This document shows positions 7,649 through 15,896 of a DNA stretch of 64,000 bases, piece by piece. The stretch comes from Candidatus Gastranaerophilales bacterium. GTDB lineage: Bacteria; Cyanobacteriota; Vampirovibrionia; Gastranaerophilales; Gastranaerophilaceae. Each line of letters begins with the position of its first letter. Position 1 is the stretch's first letter. The position numbers and the translations under genes were made by a program. Where the stretch lies: the NCBI GenBank assembly GCA_910587375.1, contig CAJULR010000009.1, positions 96,372 to 160,371 on the forward strand, in the 5' to 3' direction. The notes under the pieces were generated by a model, which was given only the letters and a program-made list of their open reading frames with translations, did no database searches and was not told where the DNA came from.

Positions 7649-8715
7649 AAATTTGCCTCATAGCTTAAAGAATTCCTTGATTCTACTGTAAAATCCGGCG
7701 AATTTTTTAATTTTTCATTAATTTCATCAAAGGTTAAAAAGCCTTCCTGTGCGCCAAAAACTTCAACGACCGCAGCAGCATTGACAGAAGCGCACTCCAG
7801 GGCTTTTTTTACGTTCATATTATATTTTTCCATTGCAGCTGTGAATGTGGAGCTGAAAGCGTCCCCTGCGCCAAGGGTGGACCTTACAACGGCGGGAAAT
7901 TCGGGTGCTTTATAGAAATTTGTTCCATCATACGCGTAAACACCGGCTTTTCCATCTGTAATTACAACATTGACGCTGTTGTTGCCGCGAAGCGTTTTTA
8001 ACATTTGAATAACATCAGGGTGGATAAATTCCTTGGAAAATTTCTCGTTTTTGGTGTCGGGGCGTACGGAAATTTTGGTTAAAAGGCTTGCTTCTTCCTT
8101 GTTTAAGACCAAAATGTCTGCAACTTCGATTATTTTTGAAAAATATTTTTCACCTTTTTTAATGGCTGTGGTGCCCGCGTTTATTGAAAGCTTTATATTG
8201 TTTTCTTTGGCAAACGTTGCAAGCTTATCAAGCATTTTGTTGCTTTCTCCTGCAAGAGGCGCAATATAGAGCCATTTTGCCTTTTTTAAATTTTCAAAAT
8301 CTATATCTTTTTCTTTAATGGATGAATTTACGCCTCTGTGCGCAAGGACGGTTCTGTCCCCCTGGAAGCTGACTAAAATTATGGAAAAGCCGGTGAGGCC
8401 TTCTTTTGCGTTTATAATGTTTGATATATCTACGTTTGATTTTTTTAGGTTTTCATAAATTAAAGGAGAAATTTCATCTGCCCCAAGTTTAACAATGGTG
8501 GATGTTTTAAGCCCAAGGTGTGCAAAGTTCATGGCTGTGTTTATTCCGCCGCCGCCTAAATTTCTTGAAAAATCGTCGATTTCGACTTTGCTTCCGTAGG
8601 GAAAGCTCATAAAATCACTTCTTTTGTCTTTAGAGCTCACTGAAACTATGTTTGCGCTGTCTGATTCAATAAAAACGTCTAAAGTGGCGGAGCCGATTGT
8701 AACTATATCAAACAT
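7645..8715 (-). CDS. PfkB/ribokinase-family carbohydrate kinase
   Basis: 356 residues. The fold starts with MFDIVTIGSATLDVFIES. The first family signature is seen as NLGGGGINTAMNFAHLG and the second as STLGAGDAFSSTFTAAM, with the catalytic GAGD Asp. These enzymes phosphorylate a sugar or nucleoside with ATP. The substrate cannot be read: candidates are fructose-6-phosphate, adenosine-like nucleosides or a sugar acid. AAGGAT lies ahead of the ATG. The gene is coupled to rqcP by a 4-nt overlap and is divergent from recF. The length is slightly above the usual 300-330 because of an insertion around residues 215-235 (SVRPDTKNEKFSKEF). Confidence 0.9.
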   Translation of the reverse strand: MFDIVTIGSATLDVFIESDSANIVSVSSKDKRSDFMSFPYGSKVEIDDFSRNLGGGGINTAMNFAHLGLKTSTIVKLGADEISPLIYENLKKSNVDISNIINAKEGLTGFSIILVSFQGDRTVLAHRGVNSSIKEKDIDFENLKKAKWLYIAPLAGESNKMLDKLATFAKENNIKLSINAGTTAIKKGEKYFSKIIEVADILVLNKEEASLLTKISVRPDTKNEKFSKEFIHPDVIQMLKTLRGNNSVNVVITDGKAGVYAYDGTNFYKAPEFPAVVRSTLGAGDAFSSTFTAAMEKYNMNVKKALECASVNAAAVVEVFGAQEGFLTFDEINEKLKNSPDFTVESRNSLSYEANL

Positions 8716-8816
8716 AAAATATCCTTAATTTTGTCCTTATTTTATTTTCTTAATCTTTCATATTATAATACAAACAAACGGCCTATATATAACTTTGGGG
8801 AGCCATTTTAAATCGA

Positions 8817-9965
8817 GTGTTTTTAAAAAGGTTAAAATTTAATAACTACAGAAATTATGAAAGTTTGGATTTTGAGTTTTCAAAAAATAAAACACTTTTT
8901 GTAGGGAAAAATGCACAAGGGAAAACAAACCTTTTGGAGGCTGTGTATTACCTTTCTGCGCTAAATTCTGCAAGGATTAAGAAAGATAAGGAATTAATAA
9001 AATTCGGAAATGAGTTTTGTAATATTGCAGCAACTGTTTTAAAAGCGGATACGGACGTTGAGCTTGAAGTTTTAATTAACCCGCCAAAAAACAAGGTTTT
9101 AAAGGTGAACGGGCTAAAGAAAAATAAATCGAGAGATTTTGTCCGGGTGCTTTCAACGGTGAGTTTTGCAAGTTCAGACTTGCTTTTGCTTCGGGGAGAG
9201 CCAACTGACAGAAGAAAATGGCTTGATAATGCAATTTGCCAGGTGTATCCTGCATATTTGGATAAAATAAATAAATATAATAAAATCCGGCTTCAAAAGG
9301 CAAATTTTCTATCTGAATTTCAAGGGGGATATAACACAGGGAAGGGTTTTAGCGCAGGCGGTACTTTAAATGAAACAATGCTTGATGTTTTTAACACCCA
9401 GCTTGCAAATTCTTCCGCAAACATTATGTATTTGAGGATGAAATTTTTAGAGGAGCTTAAAAAAATTGCGCGTGCAAAACACCTTTCAATTTCAAGAGAA
9501 GAAGAATTGAATATTGAATATGAAAATACGATTGGGGCGCAATATTCAAGCGTTTCAGAGCTTGGCACTTTTGTTTATGAAAAATTGAATGAGATGAAGG
9601 CGGAAGAAATCAGAAAAGGCCAATGCTTAATCGGGCCGCACAGAGATGATGTCGGGTTTTTTATAAATGGCTTAGACGCTAAAAGATATGCTTCACAAGG
9701 GCAGCAGCGGACAATTGTGCTTGCCTTAAAACTTTCAGAGCTTGATATAATTCAGGAAAAAATAAACGAAATGCCGGTTTTGCTTTTGGACGATGTTTTA
9801 GCAGAGCTTGACAATGTGCGGCAAAATTACCTTCTTGACACCATAAAAGATGGGGTTCAAACGATTATTACAAGCGTTGACACTTTGGCTTTTGATGAAA
9901 ATTTCTTATCGGATGTTGAAATTGTTTATGTGGATAAAGGGGAAATAAAAACCCCCACAAAATAA
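8817..9965 (+). CDS. recF: DNA replication/repair protein RecF
   Basis: 382 residues from a GTG start at 8817. RecF is an SMC-like ATPase that with RecO/RecR loads RecA at gaps. Seen: N-terminal LKRLKFNNYRNYESLDFEF, Walker A GKNAQGKT (residues 30-37), the ABC signature SQGQQRT, and Walker B LLLDDVLAELD. GGGGAG (8797-8802) lies 14 nt upstream of the GTG, a loose spacing; no better start is in frame. A possible TATAAT is at 8764-8769. recF is not beside dnaN or gyrB here, unlike many genomes. It converges on the large coiled-coil gene and shares a bidirectional terminator with it. Confidence 0.95.
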   Translation: MFLKRLKFNNYRNYESLDFEFSKNKTLFVGKNAQGKTNLLEAVYYLSALNSARIKKDKELIKFGNEFCNIAATVLKADTDVELEVLINPPKNKVLKVNGLKKNKSRDFVRVLSTVSFASSDLLLLRGEPTDRRKWLDNAICQVYPAYLDKINKYNKIRLQKANFLSEFQGGYNTGKGFSAGGTLNETMLDVFNTQLANSSANIMYLRMKFLEELKKIARAKHLSISREEELNIEYENTIGAQYSSVSELGTFVYEKLNEMKAEEIRKGQCLIGPHRDDVGFFINGLDAKRYASQGQQRTIVLALKLSELDIIQEKINEMPVLLLDDVLAELDNVRQNYLLDTIKDGVQTIITSVDTLAFDENFLSDVEIVYVDKGEIKTPTK

Positions 9966-9983
9966 GCTTCGTGGAGGTTTTTT
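9947..9983. terminator. Bidirectional terminator between recF and the convergent gene
   Basis: AAAACCCCCAC (9948-9958) pairs with GTGGAGGTTTT (9971-9981); A-runs and T-runs flank the stem so it can act in both directions. The 5' arm overlaps the recF stop region. Confidence 0.8.
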
Positions 9984-10000
9984 GAATTTGTTTACGGTAT

Positions 10001-12370
10001 TTATTTGCCGTATGAGTTGTATTTTTTCTGGATTTCTTCGGTAACGCCCTTTGAAATTTCGTCTTGAAGAGTGTTGCCTTTTTTGTCCATATAGTCAAAT
10101 CCTTCAGGGTCGTTTGATTCGCTGAAATCGCCTGCTAATTCATCATAAAGTTCATCACCTTTGCGTTTTGCAGTTTCCTTAGCATAATCGATTTCTTCAT
10201 TCACGCGGTTTCTGAATTCGCTTTCTGTTTCTGTGAATTCTGTGCCGGTGTCTACATCGCCGAGTTTGTCTTTTAAGTCTTTAGCCTTGTCGATGATGTC
10301 ATTTGCCTGAGAGATGTCTGCAGCATATTTTCCTGTGTCTTTGAATGCGTTATCAACGTCTTTTGAAGTTAATTGAGAGAACATATTTTCGCCGGTTAAT
10401 TTGTCATTATTCAATGTTGCTTCAAGATAATCGGCGTCTTCAAGAGTTTGTTCTGCGGTCATTGTTTTGCCATTCATCTTAACATCAAATGTGTTTTGAA
10501 TTTCGGCACCGTTGATATCGTGTGCGCCGCTTTCTTTGGCAGAACTTAGGTTGATTTCCGTGATACCTGCGTCAAACGCGCTCATAAAGCTTTGTTTAAC
10601 ACCCACGCCGCCAACGCCTTTGCTGTCTGCGTGGTCTTTTTCTTCAACAACCATTACCATAATGTCTTTTAATGCGTCGCCTGTAATAACTTTTTCGCCT
10701 TTGTCATTTGTTGTAATGTAGTCTTTGTATTGGGTGTCGAAGTCTTTCATACCGTCTTTAGAGCCAAGAAGGTCTGTAACGTCGTCATATGTGCCGTTGC
10801 CATCATCTGCCATAAAGTAGAAGCTCTTGTTTCCGTCTTTAACAGATATTGGGTCTGTCCTTGTTGTTGGGGCAGGGGTAACTTCTGCTGCCTTATCTGC
10901 CTGGATTACCTGAGAATCTTCCCACTTGCCGCCTTTTGCAGTATAGCTTCTGATGTGGTCTGCAAGTGGTTTGTAAGTTTCATCTGATGTAAATCTTACA
11001 AGGCCTTGAGGTTGTGCTGCTGCACTTCCTTGTTCTGCAAGAGAATATCCGATGTCGAGGCCCGGGAATATTTGGTCTAAGGCATACATTGCTTCTTTGA
11101 ATGAGAAGCCTTCTTTAACCATTGTATCTACTGCGCTCATTGCGTTTTTGATATCTTTATCATCCGCAGGGGCTGTTTTTGCAGGTTCTGGAAGGCCTGC
11201 TGTTCCGTTTGCGATGGCGTTTACAGCGGAGTATACAGTTTGTGCGTGACCTGAGATGATTTTGCCTGTTTTTGCCTGTTCGTCACGTGTTGCGTGTCCG
11301 TAAGGGATTGTATAGCTTCCGTTTCCGTTAGATTTTATGCCTAAGTTTCCGAATGTTTCAGAAAGAAGGTCTAAAATTTCAGTGTTGGAAGCGCCTGCTT
11401 TTGCCATATCATAGATGAGGCTTCCTTCCTGGATTTGAGTTGCGTCTGCCTTGTCGCCAAACAACGCTTTTGAAAGGTTTTTCATAGCTTCGTTGTCATC
11501 ATATGCAGCGTAAGCGTCGCCACTTCCTGTTTTTGCGCCGCCAAGGGCTTTAATAGAATCAGTTGCGGTTTTAAGTGCGCCTTCATCTCTTACGGCTTCG
11601 CCGTTGTTTGCAACCTGGCCTTCGCCTCTTGCGCCGACTTCTGTTCCGTATTTAGAAGCTAAGTCTGCAACAACTACTTCTTTTTCGTATGTGAATATAG
11701 GAACTTTTGAGTCGTTGTTTGCGTTTGAATATAATGAACCCACTTCTGCTGACATGTTGTCTCTTGTTTGGGTTAATAATGTTACGATTGCCTGAGCATT
11801 CTTTAAGCCGTTTACTGCGGCGTTGCTTTGTGAAATAACGCCGTCTAATTGATTGCAAAGGCCTTTTATTTCATCGCTTAAGCCGTTTTGTTGAGAATAA
11901 ATAGCAGAAATTTGTGAAAAATCAGGTGCAAGAATGTCCAACTGGGTTTGGAATTCTGTTGCAAAGTCTGTTGTTTTACTTCCTGATGAGTTCTTTTGTT
12001 TTGTTTGTCTTACGGCGTTTTGAATAGCTTCATCAATTGCTTCTTTTAATCTGTCTTCAAACTTTCCTGTTTCTTCGCTTATGTCGCCGATTTTATTAGA
12101 CAATTGACCGGATTTATCATCAATTTTATCTTCGATGTCTTCAACTTCTTTTTGAAGGTCGTCAATTTTCTTTTGCCAATCTTTAATTTGGTCGTCAATT
12201 TTTTTAATCTGCGCTTCGATGGCGTCTCTTGAATCTTGGCCGCCGTTAAAATAGCTTTTTGTGAATAATTCTTCAGCCTCTTTTTTGAGGTTGGCTTTGT
12301 CGAGGCTCATTCCTGCAACGTTTTTCAAAAGTTGTGAGGTTTGTTCTGTTTTTGAAATGTTTGTTGACAT
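10001..12370 (-). CDS. Large acidic protein with N-terminal coiled coil, function unknown
   Basis: 789 residues from ATG 12370, chosen because AAAGGA lies 8 nt upstream; a GTG six codons earlier overlaps that site. Residues about 50-125 are a heptad-rich coiled coil (DDQIKDWQKKIDDLQKEVED). Next comes a helical segment of Gln/Asn/Ser-rich sequence, a middle region with a DDGNGTYDDVTDLLG stretch resembling a Ca-binding loop, and a helical acidic C-terminus. There is no signal peptide or TM, and almost no Cys. That composition is seen in proteins exported by non-Sec routes such as flagellar/type III substrates or in cytoplasmic scaffolds; this is inference. No family recognised. It shares the recF terminator. 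Confidence 0.75.
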   Translation of the reverse strand: MSTNISKTEQTSQLLKNVAGMSLDKANLKKEAEELFTKSYFNGGQDSRDAIEAQIKKIDDQIKDWQKKIDDLQKEVEDIEDKIDDKSGQLSNKIGDISEETGKFEDRLKEAIDEAIQNAVRQTKQKNSSGSKTTDFATEFQTQLDILAPDFSQISAIYSQQNGLSDEIKGLCNQLDGVISQSNAAVNGLKNAQAIVTLLTQTRDNMSAEVGSLYSNANNDSKVPIFTYEKEVVVADLASKYGTEVGARGEGQVANNGEAVRDEGALKTATDSIKALGGAKTGSGDAYAAYDDNEAMKNLSKALFGDKADATQIQEGSLIYDMAKAGASNTEILDLLSETFGNLGIKSNGNGSYTIPYGHATRDEQAKTGKIISGHAQTVYSAVNAIANGTAGLPEPAKTAPADDKDIKNAMSAVDTMVKEGFSFKEAMYALDQIFPGLDIGYSLAEQGSAAAQPQGLVRFTSDETYKPLADHIRSYTAKGGKWEDSQVIQADKAAEVTPAPTTRTDPISVKDGNKSFYFMADDGNGTYDDVTDLLGSKDGMKDFDTQYKDYITTNDKGEKVITGDALKDIMVMVVEEKDHADSKGVGGVGVKQSFMSAFDAGITEINLSSAKESGAHDINGAEIQNTFDVKMNGKTMTAEQTLEDADYLEATLNNDKLTGENMFSQLTSKDVDNAFKDTGKYAADISQANDIIDKAKDLKDKLGDVDTGTEFTETESEFRNRVNEEIDYAKETAKRKGDELYDELAGDFSESNDPEGFDYMDKKGNTLQDEISKGVTEEIQKKYNSYGK

Positions 12371-12679
12371 TTTAAAATCCTTTCGCACTTTTTATTTTTA
12401 TAACTAATTCTTCTTTTCTTTTGACCTTTTAGCTTATTTTTCAGCTGTACAAAATTTATAGCCTTAAATATGCCTCTTTTAAAAATCCTTGTACAATATT
12501 TTCTATCGACACCCGGGGGTAAAAACTTAAGAGTTTCAAGACGAATTTGTTACACTTTTTAACAATAGCGTAACAAATGTAATAAAAGTATACAGGGCTT
12601 GTAATTGCTGCACTTTATGGCATATAAAACTATTAAAGTAATATTAAAAAGGGAGTTATACAGGGAGTTTGCAGGGAGA
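12371..12679. other. Gene-free upstream region with a 9-bp inverted repeat
   Basis: About 310 bases upstream of the coiled-coil gene. It contains an inverted repeat ATTTGTTAC (12545-12553) / GTAACAAAT (12570-12578) and, nearer the glycosyltransferase stop, three loosely repeated GGGAGTT/GGGAGAT units (12651-12679). No supported gene or convincing promoter. Confidence 0.4.
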
Positions 12680-14869
12680 TTATCTGTTGTTTTTCCAGAG
12701 AACAAATTTAGATATTGTTTCTTCGCCCGTTGAAACGTCATTCCATTTTGTCTGAATTTTATACAACATATCAAACCCTTTGTCTTGCAAGTAAAATTCG
12801 GGCGTAATACATTTTATTGTATAAAGTTCTTTTAAATCTTTTTCGTCTTGAATAAGTCTTCCTGTTTTGCCGTCGTTTGCAAAATGGAAACAACCCTTTT
12901 TGTTTTGATATTTAATAAATTCTTTTTTGTCTTTGTTGTTAAAATCTGTTACAACCTGGAAAGGCTCCGGGGTTAAGATATAGTCATAATTTTCAAGTTT
13001 ATATTTGTCAATTCTTGTAAGCACAAGTTCTTCAAGCTTTATATGCTTTTTTGCGGCATTAAGCTTGGTTAATTGAGTCATAACGTATGTATCGGGGAAT
13101 ATGCCCACGGTTTTATATTCTTCAATTTGGCCCAAAATGTTTTTATCAATTTCGCAGCTTTTTTTCTTTCTTTTGAAATAATCATATTTCATACACCTTA
13201 CATCCTGTATAAATTCTTCTTTTGAATTTGATAAATTGTAGGATTTTACAAGGTTTAAAAATGGCCTTGAAGCAAGGTATAGTGAAGCTATAAAGAGGTA
13301 GAACATGCAAAATAAAATAACAAGAGTTTTATAGAAATTATTCTTTTTAAAATATAAAAGCGCGATAACGGGCGCAGAAATAATCACAAATGTACAGATA
13401 AACCTTATGCTGTAGACCATATAGCCAATGGCAAGGCTTAGCATTATAAGGTTTATGTAAAATAAAAGCCCCAAAACACAAAGAATAAGCCTTCTTTCTT
13501 TGACAACTTTCTTTTGAATTGAATTTTTAGCGATTTTAAAGGCCTGAAAAAGGTTTATTAAAAGGGCCGGAATGAAGACCAAAATGCTTGTTACGCCATA
13601 GCCAAGAGTTTGCTCTGTTAAAGAAGAATTCAGCCCTTCCATTTCAGTTATAACGCCTGTATTGGGAGAAATATTAAATGCGGACAAAATGTTGTTTTGA
13701 ATATTAAGCGCCTGTTCGCTTAGATATATTCCCCAGGTGAAGCCTGAAAAATCAAACAGTTGAATGTTATAGCGTATAAAGTTTGCAAAAAACGCTTTAA
13801 TTCCGCCAAAGAAGCTGTGTCTGTTGACTGAAATTTGCGCCCCAAAGGGGTTTGAATAGTCTATGAAGTTTAAAATGTAGTTATAGCTTGAAAAAATGAT
13901 GAAATTTATGCCAAGGGCAATAAAGAAGTATAAAAATTTCTTTCCCGTTTTCTTTTTAAGCGAATATAAAAAGAAGAATATTAAAAGCGGAAAGCCTGCA
14001 ATGAAGGCTGTGCTTTTTACCCCAAGGGCAATTGCAAAAGAAAGGGATGAAAAATATCCAACTGCAACATTTTTCTTTAAGGAAAATTCATCGGGGTTTT
14101 TAGGGCTGTCCCAATTTTTTCCGTCGTTAATATAATCAAGATAGAAAATTATTGTGTATAAAAGAAGGGTGCCGACAAGCAAGTCCGTTTGTGTGCTTGA
14201 AATTTGGGAAACTACACCCGCAAAGCTTAAAAATATAAAAATTGTCCAAAGCCTTTTTCTGAATGAAAATTTAAGCCTTTCTAAAATCATCCAAAGGCCT
14301 GAAATTGTGAAAAATGAGGTTATATATTGAACAAGGCCAAAACCGATGTCTTTTTTTGTGAGGGAAAAAATCCAGGTGTAGATAATTTCAGAATTTATGG
14401 GCATTACAAGGTTTCTTGAATCAATGGTTTGAAAGTGGTGTATAAAGCCTTTTTGTGCCCAAATTAGGGCCCTATAGGTGTGGTATGTCAGGGCGTCAGG
14501 CTCGTTTACGGGCAAAAAGGCAGAAAGAATGAAAGATATAGCCATTAAAAATATTGCGCCCAAAGAAAGGATTAAAAGCCCTTTATCCAGCTTTAAACAG
14601 TTTAAAATCCTTTTAGCGTTTGCTTTTATGGCGGTAAAATCGGGCTTTAGCAAGGGCTTTTTATTTTTTGCCCAAAAGGCTGATATTATAGCTAAAGTTA
14701 TGATGTTTAGCGTGATTATTCCAAAGGGGCAAATTAACCCAAAAAGGGATAAAATTTCGATGTTTAAAATTATAAGCCCGATGATTGTCACAAAAAAATA
14801 GGCAAAAGACCCGAAAACAGAGGCCAAAAGGTATGTGCTTAAAATGATTAATAAAAAGGATAATAACAT
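12680..14869 (-). CDS. GT-C-fold membrane glycosyltransferase (PMT/ArnT-like)
   Basis: 729 residues with about a dozen hydrophobic segments in the first 530 residues and a soluble C-terminal domain. The first extracytoplasmic loop carries NEPDALTYHTYRALIWAQKG, the acidic-motif position (Asp) typical of polyprenyl-phosphate-sugar-dependent GT-C enzymes. It probably transfers a sugar at the outer face of the inner membrane to protein, lipid A or a polysaccharide; donor and acceptor are unknown. The promoter layout is leaderless: TTGATT, 17-nt spacer, TATAAT, 6 nt, ATG. A second GT-C protein is at 39294-40778. Confidence 0.8.
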   Translation of the reverse strand: MLLSFLLIILSTYLLASVFGSFAYFFVTIIGLIILNIEILSLFGLICPFGIITLNIITLAIISAFWAKNKKPLLKPDFTAIKANAKRILNCLKLDKGLLILSLGAIFLMAISFILSAFLPVNEPDALTYHTYRALIWAQKGFIHHFQTIDSRNLVMPINSEIIYTWIFSLTKKDIGFGLVQYITSFFTISGLWMILERLKFSFRKRLWTIFIFLSFAGVVSQISSTQTDLLVGTLLLYTIIFYLDYINDGKNWDSPKNPDEFSLKKNVAVGYFSSLSFAIALGVKSTAFIAGFPLLIFFFLYSLKKKTGKKFLYFFIALGINFIIFSSYNYILNFIDYSNPFGAQISVNRHSFFGGIKAFFANFIRYNIQLFDFSGFTWGIYLSEQALNIQNNILSAFNISPNTGVITEMEGLNSSLTEQTLGYGVTSILVFIPALLINLFQAFKIAKNSIQKKVVKERRLILCVLGLLFYINLIMLSLAIGYMVYSIRFICTFVIISAPVIALLYFKKNNFYKTLVILFCMFYLFIASLYLASRPFLNLVKSYNLSNSKEEFIQDVRCMKYDYFKRKKKSCEIDKNILGQIEEYKTVGIFPDTYVMTQLTKLNAAKKHIKLEELVLTRIDKYKLENYDYILTPEPFQVVTDFNNKDKKEFIKYQNKKGCFHFANDGKTGRLIQDEKDLKELYTIKCITPEFYLQDKGFDMLYKIQTKWNDVSTGEETISKFVLWKNNR

Positions 14870-14875
14870 ACGGTA

Positions 14876-14904
14876 ATTATAAGATTAAAATTTTGGCTAA
14901 TCAA
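14876..14904 (-). promoter_or_regulatory. Leaderless promoter of the GT-C gene
   Basis: On the minus strand TTGATT (14904-14899), 17-nt spacer, TATAAT (14881-14876), then TACCGT and the ATG at 14869. No Shine-Dalgarno sequence. Confidence 0.75.
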
Positions 14905-14958
14905 GAACTACCTTTTTGGGTAGTTTACATTAAGGCTTAAGATTTTTATTATAACTAT

Positions 14959-15038
14959 TGTGCATATTCCACTCTCACTCGTAAACTGTTTAACCGATTT
15001 TCAAAATCCTTTTTAGAAATTGAAAATCGGTTTTTTTT
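14959..15038 (+). ncRNA. Candidate small RNA, or leaderless mini-ORF transcript
   Basis: A plus-strand promoter TTTACA (14924-14929), 17-nt spacer, TATTAT (14947-14952) is followed by a strong terminator: AACCGATTTTC (14992-15002) pairs with GAAAATCGGTT (15022-15032) and runs into eight T. No plus-strand gene lies between, and the T run has the wrong side to serve the minus-strand gene that ends at 15087. The predicted transcript is about 80 nt. It could encode an 18-residue peptide from a GTG at 14960. No known RNA family recognised. Confidence 0.45.
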
Positions 15039-15086
15039 AAATTTTTTTATTTTACTGCAGAGTAAGGTTTATTGTTGTAAGGGTTA

Positions 15087-15749
15087 TTATTCTTCCCTGT
15101 CTTTGTATATGCCGAATTTGGGGAGGCCGAGGTTATATTTTTGCGCAAGAAGGCGGACAAGAATTGTTGCAATGATGGAAACTGAAATGCAAAGAAAATG
15201 GTTTGAATGCAGCTGATATAGGCCATAATACAGGCATGCGCCGATTATGGCGGATGAAGCGTATAAATCTTTATACATAATAAAAGGGGTTGTATTTGCA
15301 ATCATATCGCGGATTACGCCGCCGCCAACGCCTGTTATGACGCCAACAAAGATGGTAAGAAAGGCGTTGTCCGAAAAACCGTTTACAATTGCCGTGTTTG
15401 ACCCTACGACCGTGAAGACGCCAAGGCCAACGGCGTCAAAAAATGTTATTAAATTATAAAATTCTGCGCGCTTTCTTTTAATTTTCTTTATGGCCAAAAT
15501 GCCCACATAGAAAGAGATTACGGCTGTAATGAATGCGATTAAAACATAAATTCCGTTTCGAAACATTGAAGGGGGTAAAATTCCTAAAAGAATGTCGCGA
15601 AGCGCCCCGCCGCCAACGGCAGTCAGGGTTCCAAGCGTCACAACCCCAAGAAGGTCAAACCTTTTTTTAAACGCAACAATAACGCCCGAAATTGTGAAGG
15701 CAATTATCCCGATTATTTCAATTATAAAAATTTCAATCCCAAATTTCAT
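15087..15749 (-). CDS. TRIC-type channel family protein (UPF0126/YicG)
   Basis: 220 residues from ATG 15749. Seven hydrophobic segments in two similar halves, each with the family signature: GGGALRDILLG (first half) and GGGVIRDMIANTTPF (second half). This is the UPF0126/YicG family, bacterial homologues of trimeric intracellular cation channels; some members are linked to glycine or K+ transport, but the ion is not readable here. The start was moved from an upstream in-frame codon because TATAAT lies exactly 6 nt before this ATG with TTTACA 17 nt further up, so the message is probably leaderless. Confidence 0.88.
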   Translation of the reverse strand: MKFGIEIFIIEIIGIIAFTISGVIVAFKKRFDLLGVVTLGTLTAVGGGALRDILLGILPPSMFRNGIYVLIAFITAVISFYVGILAIKKIKRKRAEFYNLITFFDAVGLGVFTVVGSNTAIVNGFSDNAFLTIFVGVITGVGGGVIRDMIANTTPFIMYKDLYASSAIIGACLYYGLYQLHSNHFLCISVSIIATILVRLLAQKYNLGLPKFGIYKDREE

Positions 15750-15755
15750 AAAGCA

Positions 15756-15784
15756 ATTATACAAACCTGAATAATGTTTGTAAA
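15756..15784 (-). promoter_or_regulatory. Leaderless promoter of the UPF0126 gene
   Basis: On the minus strand TTTACA (15784-15779), 17-nt spacer, TATAAT (15761-15756), TGCTTT, then ATG at 15749. Five of six -35 bases match consensus. No Shine-Dalgarno. Confidence 0.8.
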
Positions 15785-15896
15785 ATTGTGTAATAATGTG
15801 CCCTAAAATATTGACCGCGAGGCAATTATTTTAGATAATAACTGATACATTAGTCATTAGTTTGGGAATTGTTTAGCCTTAAAAAAGGAATACAAT

